Part shown: positions 19,309 to 27,013 of the stretch, piece by piece
Position numbering within the stretch: the stretch's first letter is position 1
How the letters are laid out: each line of letters begins with the position of its first letter
From: Paracoccaceae bacterium
GTDB taxonomy: Bacteria; Pseudomonadota; Alphaproteobacteria; Rhodobacterales; Rhodobacteraceae
NCBI GenBank assembly: GCA_007692585.1
Contig: REBU01000039.1
Coordinates: 1 to 64,000, forward strand
DNA length: 64,000 bases
Reading direction: 5' to 3'
Translations under genes and position numbers: made by a program
Notes under the pieces: model-generated
Database searches by the model: none
What the model was told of the DNA's origin: nothing
What the model saw: the letters and a program-made list of their open reading frames with translations, nothing else

Positions 19309-19779
19309 ATGGACCGCATCAAGCTCGACGGCTTTGACCTTGCGATTCTGCGTTTGATCGCCGCGAATGGCCGTATGAGCGTGACGGAGCTCGCCGACCG
19401 CATCGGCTTGACCAAGTCGCCCACCCAGACGCGGCTGCGGCGGCTGGAAGATCAGGGCGTGATCCTAGGATACCGCGCTCAGATCAATGCCCATCAGATT
19501 GACGCGGCCCATATTGCCTTTGTCGAAGTGAAGCTGTCGGACACGCGTGAAGCAGCGCTGCGGGCGTTCAACGACGCCGTGCGGAATGTGCCGGAGATCG
19601 AAGAATGTCACATGATCGCGGGGGCTTTCGATTACCTGCTGAAAGTGCGCAGTCGCGACATTGCGAGTTACCGTCGGGTCTTGGCGGAGTTTATCTCGGT
19701 ACTGCCACATGTGGCCTCGACCTCGACCCATGTGGCCATGGAAGCAGTCAAGGAAACCGGTGAGGTCGTGATTCCCTGA
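19309..19779 (+). CDS. putR: Lrp/AsnC family regulator, probable proline utilisation regulator
   Basis: A 156-residue Lrp/AsnC protein. It has an N-terminal winged HTH (about residues 8-60, with LIAANGRMSVTELADRIGL) and a C-terminal RAM ligand-binding domain (about 70-145, containing ECHMIAGAFDYLLKV). It is divergent from putA across 117 bp, the arrangement known for PutR of Rhodobacter, which activates putA in response to proline. The start is supported by GGAAG upstream of the ATG. Confidence 0.88.
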   Translation: MDRIKLDGFDLAILRLIAANGRMSVTELADRIGLTKSPTQTRLRRLEDQGVILGYRAQINAHQIDAAHIAFVEVKLSDTREAALRAFNDAVRNVPEIEECHMIAGAFDYLLKVRSRDIASYRRVLAEFISVLPHVASTSTHVAMEAVKETGEVVIP

Positions 19780-19853
19780 TCGCGCGCGCAGGCGGGACAA
19801 AACTGATCTGACTGGAGTGTGGCAGCGTAGTGATCTCATTACAGGAGGTCGAT

Positions 19854-20255
19854 ATGCGTCATATCCTGCTTTCATGTCTTCTTGCGCTGGCGCTTGCTGC
19901 CCCGGCAAAGGCGCAGCAAGACCCCATCCAGCAAGTAATTTCCGATCAGATCGCGGCGTTCCTTGCAGATGACCTGGAAGCGGCCTTCGGCCATGCGAGC
20001 CCTGCGATCAAAGGGCTGTTCGGCACGCCCGAGCGCTTCGGTCAGATGGTGCAGGGGGGCTATCCAATGGTTTACCGCCCTTCGGAAGTGATCATGCTCG
20101 ATCAAAGCCGCGAGAACGGGCAAGCCGAGCAGCGCGTGATGTTGCGCGATGCGGCAGGGCGGCTGCATGTGCTGGCCTATGCGATGATCGAAACGTCGCA
20201 GGGCTGGCAAATCAACGGCGTGCGGATCCTGCGCGCGCCAGAGACCGGGGTCTGA
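19854..20255 (+). CDS. DUF4864-like exported protein
   Basis: A 133-residue protein with a signal peptide (MRHILL..., cleavage near AKA-QQ at about residue 20). The mature domain resembles DUF4864, an SnoaL-like small fold, with motifs such as AFLADDLEAAFGHASPAIK. The function is unknown. The ATG at 19854 is chosen because AGGAGG lies 6 bases before it; an upstream in-frame ATG at 19830 has no such site. A small hairpin (GGCAGC/GCTGCC, 20259-20274) follows the stop. Confidence 0.8.
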   Translation: MRHILLSCLLALALAAPAKAQQDPIQQVISDQIAAFLADDLEAAFGHASPAIKGLFGTPERFGQMVQGGYPMVYRPSEVIMLDQSRENGQAEQRVMLRDAAGRLHVLAYAMIETSQGWQINGVRILRAPETGV

Positions 20256-20258
20256 GCA

Positions 20259-20274
20259 GGCAGCGCCCGCTGCC
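20259..20274 (+). terminator. short hairpin after the DUF4864 gene
   Basis: GGCAGC-GCCC-GCTGCC begins 3 bases after the stop codon. It has no T-run directly after it, so termination is uncertain. The remaining 150 bp to the next gene contain a T6 tract at about 20336 and no other clear signal. Confidence 0.4.
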
Positions 20275-20428
20275 GTCGGCTGGGATCGGCGCCCCTGCGC
20301 AAGACAGCGTGCGCTCACCTCAACCCCGCTTAACAGCTTTTTTGTAAATCTTGTCCGATCCGGATGGCCGGGCAGCGCCCTGTCATCCTTCCGCGTGGCT
20401 CAGATCGAATGACAAGAGGGGTTCTTCC

Positions 20429-22717
20429 ATGAACATTGCCGTTACTCAGGGGCTGGCGATCATGCCGCCGCCATTCTCTGCCGGGCTGGACGTCTGGTCA
20501 CAAACCACAGGGCGGCCAGGCACCAACACCTATGACACGGCAGGCTTCGCCGCTTTCGTGCCAACAGACCCGGATTTCGGCGGCTGTCTGGAAATCCAGA
20601 AGATCTTTGCCACGACCCGCCTGCGCTGGATGGGCGAGGTTCCCATCCAGCCCGGCACTTTCCTGCGCATCCGCGCGCGCATCAAGGCCGTGGCGGGGGT
20701 GCTGCCCAATGTCTCGATCGGCGCATGGGCCGGGACCGCCGGTGGCGTCCAGGTCACAAGCGCCACGGCCAATGGCCCGGTCGTCAGTCTGACGAGTTAC
20801 GGCACGGTGGTCGAAGTCTCGGCGATTGTCGGCACGGGTCCGCGTCCGGGTGTGAACATGGTCTGGCCCACCAATGTCGCGATTGCGCATTTCGGCATCG
20901 ATCTCACCGGCCCGACAGGCGGTGTCGTGCGTGTCGATGACATCATCATCGAAGATGTGACCAATTTCTACGCTGCTGATCTGCTGGGCATCGTCGATGT
21001 GCGCGATTTCGGTGCCGTCGGGAATGGCGTGACCAATGACCGGCCTGCCTTTGTTGCGGCCATGGCTGCGGCGGGGCAGCGCAAGTTGCTCGTGCCCGAG
21101 GGGACATATTTCATCGGCTCTGACCTGACCATCACCACCCCGGTCGAGTTTCGCGGCACCGTGACCATGCCCGATAACGCCATCCTGATCCTGCATCGCG
21201 ATTTCGACTTTCCCAGCTACGAGTCCGCGTTCGGCAATGGCGAGCTGGGGTTTCGCAAGGGCTTGCAGGCCCTGTTTCATTCCAACCAGCATGTCAGCTT
21301 CGACCTGAAGGGCCGCCGTGTAGAGCTGAGCGCTCCGGTCGATGTCGCAGCCCTTGTCGGCTTCGATAATATTTCGACGCGGCTGGTGCTGACCAATGGC
21401 CAGCTTGACGCTGCAGATGTGCCGGCCTGGAATACGATCAGCGTCACACGCACAGCCAGCTATGCCACAGCGCAGCCCTTCCGGCTGGAGGGGGTGTCCA
21501 ATGTCGCGGGCGTTCCGGTCGGCGCACGCGTTTCGGGTGTGGGTGTGGGCCGCGAGGTCTATGTGCGCGCGCGCACCACAGCGTCCAGTCGCCTGACGCT
21601 CAGCCAGGCGCTCTATGGGGGGTCCGGCACGCGCAGCTATACTTTCGAGCGCTACCAGTACATGCTTGATTTCTCGGGTTTCTCCAGCCTGCGCAATTTC
21701 GAGATGCACGGCATGGAATTCCGGTGCCGGGGCCGCTGCTCCGCCGTGATGCTGCCCGAAGGCGGGCGGATTTTCCGCTTCATGAGTTGCGATTTCGATC
21801 GGCCGCGCGACCGGGCGATCACGTCGATCGGGACCGCATGCCAAGGGATCTGGATCGACAATTGCCAGTTCCGCAGCTCGCAGCAGCCGCTCAATGCGCA
21901 GGATCGCACGGTGATCGGTTTCAACGTCAACGGCAATGATGCGAAGATTCGCAACAACCGTTCGGTGCTCTGGGCGCATTTCGGGGTGCTGGCAGGCTCG
22001 GGCCATGTCATCATCGGCAACCACTTCTTTGGTGGCGACGACCAGACGCAGGGCCCGCGTCAGGCCGGGATCGTGCTGACGCAAGGCAATGTGAAGACCA
22101 CCATCACTGGGAATTACGTCGATAATTCCTTTATCGAGATGTCCAATGAATATGACGTGGAGCCGCAATTCACCACCGGGTTCTCCTTTGGCGGGCTGAC
22201 GGTGACGGGCAATATCTTCACGGCCAATGACGTCTCGACAAGCTTCACATGGATCGTGATCCGTCCGATGGGGCCGGGCCATTTCCTGCAGGGATTGCAG
22301 ATCTCGGGCAATGTGTTCCGCACCATCAACGGGCGCGTCGACCGCGTCGAGAGCGTGGACACGACCTTCGGCACGCTGGCCTTCAACCGGTTCCGCAATG
22401 TCATCTTCGACAATAACGCCTATAACGGCATCGATTTTCCGGCCGAAAGCCCGACAGTCGTGCTGCATGACCAGAACACCGAGTCTACTGCATGGACGAT
22501 CTCGACCGGGGCGAAACTGCCCTTCGGCGGTTGGGCGCGCACTGCGTCATCGGTGATCTTGGAAAACCCCGCGCGCGATGCCAACAACGCGATCCGGTAT
22601 GAGCTGCCCTATGCGCAGGTGCAGCAGGGGGTAAATAATGATGAAGTGCGCTTGCGCTGGCCAGTTGCGACCCGAGGCCGCGCACTGGTGACAGTCCGCG
22701 TGGATCGGCCTCTCTGA
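20429..22717 (+). CDS. right-handed beta-helix protein (pectate-lyase-3 / GH28-related)
   Basis: A 762-residue protein without a signal peptide. The first about 170 residues look like a jelly-roll carbohydrate-binding region. At about residue 188 the Pectate_lyase_3 entry motif appears (VRDFGAVGNGVTNDRPAF), followed by a long parallel beta-helix rich in NxF/GN turns (GNHFFGG, GNYVDNS, GNVFRT). Such proteins bind or cleave acidic polysaccharides and often accompany exopolysaccharide genes or act as phage-tailspike-like depolymerases. With no visible export signal, its location is uncertain. The ATG at 20429 follows GAGGGG. It is transcribed alone and convergent with a P-loop kinase-like gene. 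Confidence 0.75.
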   Translation: MNIAVTQGLAIMPPPFSAGLDVWSQTTGRPGTNTYDTAGFAAFVPTDPDFGGCLEIQKIFATTRLRWMGEVPIQPGTFLRIRARIKAVAGVLPNVSIGAWAGTAGGVQVTSATANGPVVSLTSYGTVVEVSAIVGTGPRPGVNMVWPTNVAIAHFGIDLTGPTGGVVRVDDIIIEDVTNFYAADLLGIVDVRDFGAVGNGVTNDRPAFVAAMAAAGQRKLLVPEGTYFIGSDLTITTPVEFRGTVTMPDNAILILHRDFDFPSYESAFGNGELGFRKGLQALFHSNQHVSFDLKGRRVELSAPVDVAALVGFDNISTRLVLTNGQLDAADVPAWNTISVTRTASYATAQPFRLEGVSNVAGVPVGARVSGVGVGREVYVRARTTASSRLTLSQALYGGSGTRSYTFERYQYMLDFSGFSSLRNFEMHGMEFRCRGRCSAVMLPEGGRIFRFMSCDFDRPRDRAITSIGTACQGIWIDNCQFRSSQQPLNAQDRTVIGFNVNGNDAKIRNNRSVLWAHFGVLAGSGHVIIGNHFFGGDDQTQGPRQAGIVLTQGNVKTTITGNYVDNSFIEMSNEYDVEPQFTTGFSFGGLTVTGNIFTANDVSTSFTWIVIRPMGPGHFLQGLQISGNVFRTINGRVDRVESVDTTFGTLAFNRFRNVIFDNNAYNGIDFPAESPTVVLHDQNTESTAWTISTGAKLPFGGWARTASSVILENPARDANNAIRYELPYAQVQQGVNNDEVRLRWPVATRGRALVTVRVDRPL

Positions 22718-22734
22718 GGAGATCATCGAACGGG

Positions 22735-22765
22735 GACAGGGCACGCGCCGCGCGCGCGCCCTGTC
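22735..22765. terminator. hairpin between convergent beta-helix and P-loop genes
   Basis: Stem GACAGGGC (22735-22742) / GCCCTGTC (22758-22765) around a GC-rich loop, located in the 59-bp gap between two 3' ends. It is a likely bidirectional terminator, although T-runs are lacking. Confidence 0.65.
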
Positions 22766-22776
22766 TCAGCCGCCTG

Positions 22777-23484
22777 TCATCTCGGTCGGCGTTTCCAGAA
22801 TGCAAGGCGTGCCATCACCCCTGATGGCGCGCCTTGTTGCGTTTGGCGCAGGTCCGTTTCGATTTCCTGCGCGATGCGCGCACATTCGGCATGAAACCGG
22901 CTGGACTCGAGATGATGGTAGTCCATTCCATGCGCTGCACAAAACGCTTCCAGCTCCTTGCTGCGATTAAGGATCTTTCGCGCCAGCCGCGCCACGCCAG
23001 CATCGTCCATTACTTTACGCGTCCAGCACTGATGCGTGGCGCGAAAGGCCAGAAGATCGCGCGTCTTGGCTTCGGCGCTCCCGTCGCTATAGCCGATGGT
23101 CACGAATTTCAGCCCCCGGCGATGCGCCCAGATGGGCAGCTCGCAAGGCGTGTCCATCAGCGCTGTGCCTTCGACCAGGATGCCTTTTGGCCAGCGCAAC
23201 AGCAGTTTGCGAAATGTGTATTTCATCACCCGGCGCCGGTCAGCTTCGTTGCAATTGCCATAGAGCGCGTTGCGGATCTGATCTGTTTCGACAATCACAT
23301 GTCCGGTGCGCGCGGCCAGCGCGCGCGCGACCCTTGTCTTGCCGCAGCGCATCGTCCCGCTGATCAGGACCGAGGGCAGGGCCGGCGGTCCCGCCGCAGC
23401 GATCTGCTCTGACAAACCCTGCAGATATGTGGTGATTGTGCGCTGTCCGGGGGGGGCGGTCTTTGCGGCGGGTGGCTGTGGCAT
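22777..23484 (-). CDS. P-loop kinase-like ATPase
   Basis: A 235-residue protein with Walker A GTMRCGKT at about residues 43-50, followed by a kinase-like layout (VETDQIRNALYG, then a Walker-B-like strand GILVEGTALMD). It resembles small-molecule or nucleotide kinases rather than AAA+ proteins. The substrate is unknown. The ATG at 23484 has AGGACAGG upstream; an ATG at 23559 would add 25 residues with a poor ribosome-binding site. It neighbours the beta-helix gene and may take part in the same polysaccharide-related function, which is inference from position only. Confidence 0.65.
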   Translation of the reverse strand: MPQPPAAKTAPPGQRTITTYLQGLSEQIAAAGPPALPSVLISGTMRCGKTRVARALAARTGHVIVETDQIRNALYGNCNEADRRRVMKYTFRKLLLRWPKGILVEGTALMDTPCELPIWAHRRGLKFVTIGYSDGSAEAKTRDLLAFRATHQCWTRKVMDDAGVARLARKILNRSKELEAFCAAHGMDYHHLESSRFHAECARIAQEIETDLRQTQQGAPSGVMARLAFWKRRPR

Positions 23485-23612
23485 GGGGGCCTGTCCTGTA
23501 CGCGAAGTCTTCGGGTCGACCAAGGACAGCAGGATGCGCGCTGCGCCGGGCAGGTGCAAGAGGGGGCATCAACGAGGGATGAATGCGCAACGAATCACTT
23601 TCAGAAACCATG

Positions 23613-23642
23613 CCGCGGAAAGATTGAAAGAATCTTTCGCGG
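23613..23642. repeat. long imperfect palindrome upstream of acs
   Basis: CCGC-G-GAAAGATT, loop GAAAG, AATCTTTC-GCGG: 12 base pairs with a single bulged G. It lies in a divergent intergenic region with no gene ending at it, so it could be an operator, a structured leader, or the end of an unannotated small RNA. Confidence 0.6.
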
Positions 23643-23790
23643 CGGGTTAGCGCTCACATGATTTCGGTGTTCTGCAAGCTGTTTTCTGCCTGCGACATGA
23701 TGTCCCGACAGATGAGAAAACGAAAAGCCTCTGTTTTCAATACGACTCTGCGCTGCAGCGAAAATTAATTTACTCAATTTACTGTACATC

Positions 23791-23806
23791 TGTGAATATA
23801 TTTACA
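23791..23806. promoter_or_regulatory. CRP-like site upstream of acs
   Basis: TGTGAATATATTTACA is a 16-bp palindrome with one mismatch, matching the CRP pattern TGTGA-N6-TCACA except for one base. It lies 158 bp before the acs start. In many bacteria acs is activated by CRP-type regulators. Confidence 0.5.
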
Positions 23807-23873
23807 GAAAAATCCTTTGTATAAAAAAAGTTACACTTTCGTTGACGATTGGGTTATAACGCCGCTGGGGACT

Positions 23874-23899
23874 GTGACGTTGCGTAATTTTGGCGTCAC
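23874..23899. promoter_or_regulatory. inverted repeat GTGACG-N14-CGTCAC upstream of acs
   Basis: Perfect 6-bp arms separated by 14 bases, ending 64 bp before the acs start. It could be an operator or a hairpin in the acs leader; the factor is unknown. Confidence 0.4.
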
Positions 23900-23963
23900 A
23901 CGCAGACACTGGGGGGAGCGGGTGCGAGTACCACATCGCCGCCTCGTTACTGGAGGAGCAAAT

Positions 23964-25910
23964 ATGTCCGAACTTTATCCGGCTTCTGATGCGTTCATTG
24001 CGAATGCGCATGTTGATGCGGCCAAATATGACGAAATGTACGCAGCATCGATTTCCGACCCCGAAGGCTTCTGGGCCGAGAACGCCAAGCGCATCGACTG
24101 GATCAAGCCCTTCACCAAGGTCAAGAACGCGAGCTTCGCGCCTGGCAATATCGACATCAAATGGTTCGAGGACGGCACGCTGAACGTTTCGGCCAACTGT
24201 ATCGACCGTCATATCCCGACCCGTGGTGATCAGACCGCGATCATCTGGGAGCCCGATGATCCCAAGACCCCCGCGCAACACATCACCTACCGTGAGTTGC
24301 TCGAGCAGACCTCGCGCATGGCGAATGTCCTCAAGGCGCAGGGCGTGAGCAAGGGCGACCGGGTTGTGCTCTATCTGCCGATGATCCCCGAGGCCGCTTA
24401 TGCGATGCTGGCCTGCGCGCGGATCGGCGCCATTCATTCAATCGTTTTCGCAGGCTTTTCGCCCGACGCGCTGGCCGACCGGATCAACGGGTCCGAGGCC
24501 AAGGCCGTCATCACTGCCGATACCGCCCCGCGCGGCGGCCGGCGCACGGCGCTCAAGACAAACACCGACAAGGCGCTGCAGCATTGCTCCGACAAGGTGA
24601 AATGTCTTGTTGTGAAGCATACCGGCGACCAGACAACATGGGTTGAGGGCCGCGACGTCGACCTGAAGGCCGAGATGGCGGAGGCAAGCGCGGACTGCCC
24701 GCCGGTAGAGGTTGGCGCAGAAGATCCGCTGTTCATCCTCTACACCTCTGGCTCGACCGGCAAGCCCAAGGGCGTGGTGCATACTTCGGGCGGCTATCTG
24801 GTCTATGCGTCGATGACGCAGCAATACACCTTCGACTACCATGACGGCGATGTGTTCTGGTGCACGGCGGATGTAGGCTGGGTCACGGGGCACAGCTATA
24901 TCGTCTACGGTCCGCTTGCCAATGGCGCGACCACGATCATGTTCGAAGGCGTGCCGACCTACCCGGATGCGGGCCGCTTCTGGGAAGTCTGCGCCAAACA
25001 CAAGGTCAACCAGTTCTACACGGCGCCGACGGCGATCCGCGCGCTGATGGGGCAGGGGACGGAATGGGTCGAAAAGCACGACCTGTCGTCCTTGAAGCTG
25101 CTGGGTTCGGTCGGTGAACCGATCAACCCCGAAGCCTGGAACTGGTACAACACGCATGTTGGGAAGGGCAAATGCCCCATCGTCGACACGTTCTGGCAGA
25201 CCGAAACCGGCGGCCATATCGTCACCGCCCTGCCCGGTGCGATTGCGGCCAAGCCCGGTTCGGCCACCAAGCCGTTCTTCGGTGTGAAGCCGGTCATCCT
25301 CGATGCCGCCACCGCCGAGGTACAGGCAACGACCAAAGCCGAAGGCGTGCTGTGCATTGCCGATAGCTGGCCCGGTCAGATGCGTACGCTCTGGGGCGAT
25401 CATGCGCGCTTTGAGGAAGCCTATTTCAGCCAGTACAAGAACTACTATTTCACTGGCGACGGCTGCCGTCGCGATGAAGATGGCTATTACTGGATCACCG
25501 GCCGTGTGGACGATGTGATCAACGTCTCCGGGCACCGGATGGGCACGGCGGAAGTCGAATCCGCGCTGGTCGCCCATGAAGCGGTCGCCGAGGCTGCCGT
25601 GGTGGGCTATCCGCACGATATCAAGGGGCAGGGCATCTACGCCTATGTCACGCTGATGAACGGCGTCGAGCCGACGGATGAGCTGCGCAAGGAGCTGGTC
25701 AAGTGGGTGCGTCAGGAAATCGGGCCGATTGCCTCGCCGGACCTGATCCAGTGGTCACCCGGTCTGCCCAAGACCCGCTCAGGCAAGATCATGCGCCGTA
25801 TCCTGCGCAAGATCGCCGAGAATGATTACGGCGCTTTGGGGGATACGTCGACACTGGCGGAACCCGCTGTGGTCGATGATCTGATCGAAAATCGTATGAA
25901 CAGGGCGTGA
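23964..25910 (+). CDS. acs: acetyl-CoA synthetase (AMP-forming)
   Basis: Activates acetate to acetyl-CoA via acetyl-AMP, releasing AMP and PPi. The 648-residue length is standard. The adenylate-forming signature [13 protein letters not shown] is present, as are GWVTGHSY and WQTETGG. The C-terminal [11 protein letters not shown] holds the lysine that is regulated by acetylation in the family. The ATG at 23964 follows GGAGG. It heads an apparent operon with adk and a sodium/solute symporter pair. Upstream palindromes suggest transcriptional control. Confidence 0.96.
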   Translation: MSELYPASDAFIANAHVDAAKYDEMYAASISDPEGFWAENAKRIDWIKPFTKVKNASFAPGNIDIKWFEDGTLNVSANCIDRHIPTRGDQTAIIWEPDDPKTPAQHITYRELLEQTSRMANVLKAQGVSKGDRVVLYLPMIPEAAYAMLACARIGAIHSIVFAGFSPDALADRINGSEAKAVITADTAPRGGRRTALKTNTDKALQHCSDKVKCLVVKHTGDQTTWVEGRDVDLKAEMAEASADCPPVEVGAEDPLFILYTSGSTGKPKGVVHTSGGYLVYASMTQQYTFDYHDGDVFWCTADVGWVTGHSYIVYGPLANGATTIMFEGVPTYPDAGRFWEVCAKHKVNQFYTAPTAIRALMGQGTEWVEKHDLSSLKLLGSVGEPINPEAWNWYNTHVGKGKCPIVDTFWQTETGGHIVTALPGAIAAKPGSATKPFFGVKPVILDAATAEVQATTKAEGVLCIADSWPGQMRTLWGDHARFEEAYFSQYKNYYFTGDGCRRDEDGYYWITGRVDDVINVSGHRMGTAEVESALVAHEAVAEAAVVGYPHDIKGQGIYAYVTLMNGVEPTDELRKELVKWVRQEIGPIASPDLIQWSPGLPKTRSGKIMRRILRKIAENDYGALGDTSTLAEPAVVDDLIENRMNRA

Positions 25911-25915
25911 ACGGG

Positions 25916-26596
25916 ATGACTGATACCATGACAAAATCCGCTGTATTGATCCTGCTTGGCCCTCCGGGAGCTGGCAAGGGCACGCAGGCGCGTATGCTGG
26001 AAGAGAAATTCGGCCTGGTGCAGCTGTCGACGGGTGATCTGCTGCGCGCGGCCGTGGCTGCGGGAACGGAAGCAGGAAAAGCCGCCAAGGCCGCGATGGA
26101 TTCCGGTGGGCTGGTCAGTGACGAGATCGTTCTTGCGATCATCAAGGACCGGCTTGGCGAACCTGACACGAAAAAGGGTGTCATCCTCGACGGTTTCCCA
26201 CGTACGGCAGTGCAAGCCGCAGCGCTGGATGAGTTGCTGGCCGATCAGGGCATGAGCATCGGGGCGGCGATTTCGCTGGAAGTCGATGACGCGGCAATGG
26301 TCGAGCGTGTCTCGGGGCGCTACACGTGCGGCAATTGCGGCGAGGGCTATCACGACAGTTTCAAGCAACCCGCTGTCGCGGGGATTTGCGACAAATGTGG
26401 CAGCAGCGATTTCAAGCGTCGGGCTGATGACAATGCTGAAACGGTCGGTGCGCGATTGGAAGCCTATCACGCGCAGACCGCTCCGCTGATCAGCTATTAC
26501 GATGGTCAAGGCGCGCTCAAGCGCGTCGATGCCATGGGCGAGATCGACCGCATCGCGGCAGATCTGGCAGCGATCGTCACCGAGGTGGCGGCGTAA
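25916..26596 (+). CDS. adk: adenylate kinase with zinc-type LID
   Basis: Interconverts ATP + AMP and 2 ADP. The P-loop GPPGAGKGT is at residues 15-23, the AMP motif LDGFPRT is present, and the long LID carries four cysteines (C138, C141, C158, C161), the structural zinc form. It is 226 residues from ATG 25916, 5 bases after the acs stop; GTG at 25907 is an alternative overlapping the acs stop. Most bacteria place adk in the secY ribosomal operon, so this may be a second copy dedicated to recycling AMP made by Acs. That is inference. Confidence 0.93.
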   Translation: MTDTMTKSAVLILLGPPGAGKGTQARMLEEKFGLVQLSTGDLLRAAVAAGTEAGKAAKAAMDSGGLVSDEIVLAIIKDRLGEPDTKKGVILDGFPRTAVQAAALDELLADQGMSIGAAISLEVDDAAMVERVSGRYTCGNCGEGYHDSFKQPAVAGICDKCGSSDFKRRADDNAETVGARLEAYHAQTAPLISYYDGQGALKRVDAMGEIDRIAADLAAIVTEVAA

Positions 26597-26640
26597 CACT
26601 TCCGGTCTGACCGGTTGGGTGCCTGACGGCGCCAAAAACA

Positions 26641-26722
26641 GGCAGCCACGCCAAGGTGCGGCTGCCAATACCCGAGCTACGTCTCGGGTCAGGAGAGGAA
26701 GCTGCCCCAGAACCGGGGTGGC
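26641..26722 (+). other. three consecutive hairpins in the leader of the symporter genes
   Basis: The 151-bp adk-to-symporter gap contains GGCAGCC/GGCTGCC (26641-26647, 26660-26666), CCCGAG/CTCGGG (26671-26676, 26683-26688) and GCTGCCCC/GGGGTGGC (26701-26708, 26715-26722). None is followed by a T-run, so this looks like a structured leader or RNA processing/stability element rather than a terminator. Confidence 0.55.
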
Positions 26723-26747
26723 ACAGGAGGAAACTGGGAGACGTCAC

Positions 26748-27002
26748 ATGTCAGACTTATCGACAGACGCCTACTGGAAGGCCAATGTGCGCATTATCAC
26801 CATTTGCATGGTGATCTGGGCGCTCGTGTCCTTCGGGTTTGGTATCGTTCTACGCCCGCTGCTGGCGGGTATTCCGATCGGCGGGACCGATCTGGGGTTC
26901 TGGTTCGCGCAGCAGGGGTCAATGCTGACCTTTATTGCTCTGGTCTTTTACTACCGCTCTTACATGAACAAGCTCGACGCCAAGTTCGGCGTGGAAGAAT
27001 GA
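26748..27002 (+). CDS. DUF4212 sodium/solute symporter small subunit
   Basis: An 84-residue membrane protein with two hydrophobic helices. It shows the family pattern AYWKANVRI near the start, FGFGIVLRP and GFWFAQQGS in the middle, and the NKLDAKFGVEE C-terminus. This is the DUF4212 small partner that accompanies the VC_2705-type large symporter subunit, which follows after 11 bases. It is distinct from DUF485, the partner of ActP. Together they probably import acetate or another short organic acid with sodium. GGGAG at 26736-26740 precedes the ATG. Confidence 0.88.
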   Translation: MSDLSTDAYWKANVRIITICMVIWALVSFGFGIVLRPLLAGIPIGGTDLGFWFAQQGSMLTFIALVFYYRSYMNKLDAKFGVEE

Positions 27003-27013
27003 GGGGCTGAGTA

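Larger units (their letters stand above)
23485..23963. other. AT-rich control region between divergent P-loop gene and acs
   Basis: This 479-bp gene-free stretch is clearly more AT-rich than its surroundings, mainly in 23740-23850. It contains a long imperfect hairpin at 23613-23642, a CRP-like palindrome at 23791-23806 and a GTGACG/CGTCAC inverted repeat at 23874-23899, then the acs ribosome-binding site at about 23952. A frame extending acs upstream to 23817 is open but unlikely to be translated, as homologues start at 23964. Confidence 0.7.

Noticed and set aside
23817-23963. Upstream extension of acs by 49 residues
   Set aside because: It crosses an AT-rich control region; GGAGG and homologue length support the start at 23964.
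26748-27002. DUF485 (ActP partner) assignment for the small symporter subunit
   Set aside because: The AYWKAN start, GFWFAQQGS and NKLDAKFGVEE end match DUF4212, which pairs with the VC_2705-type large subunit.
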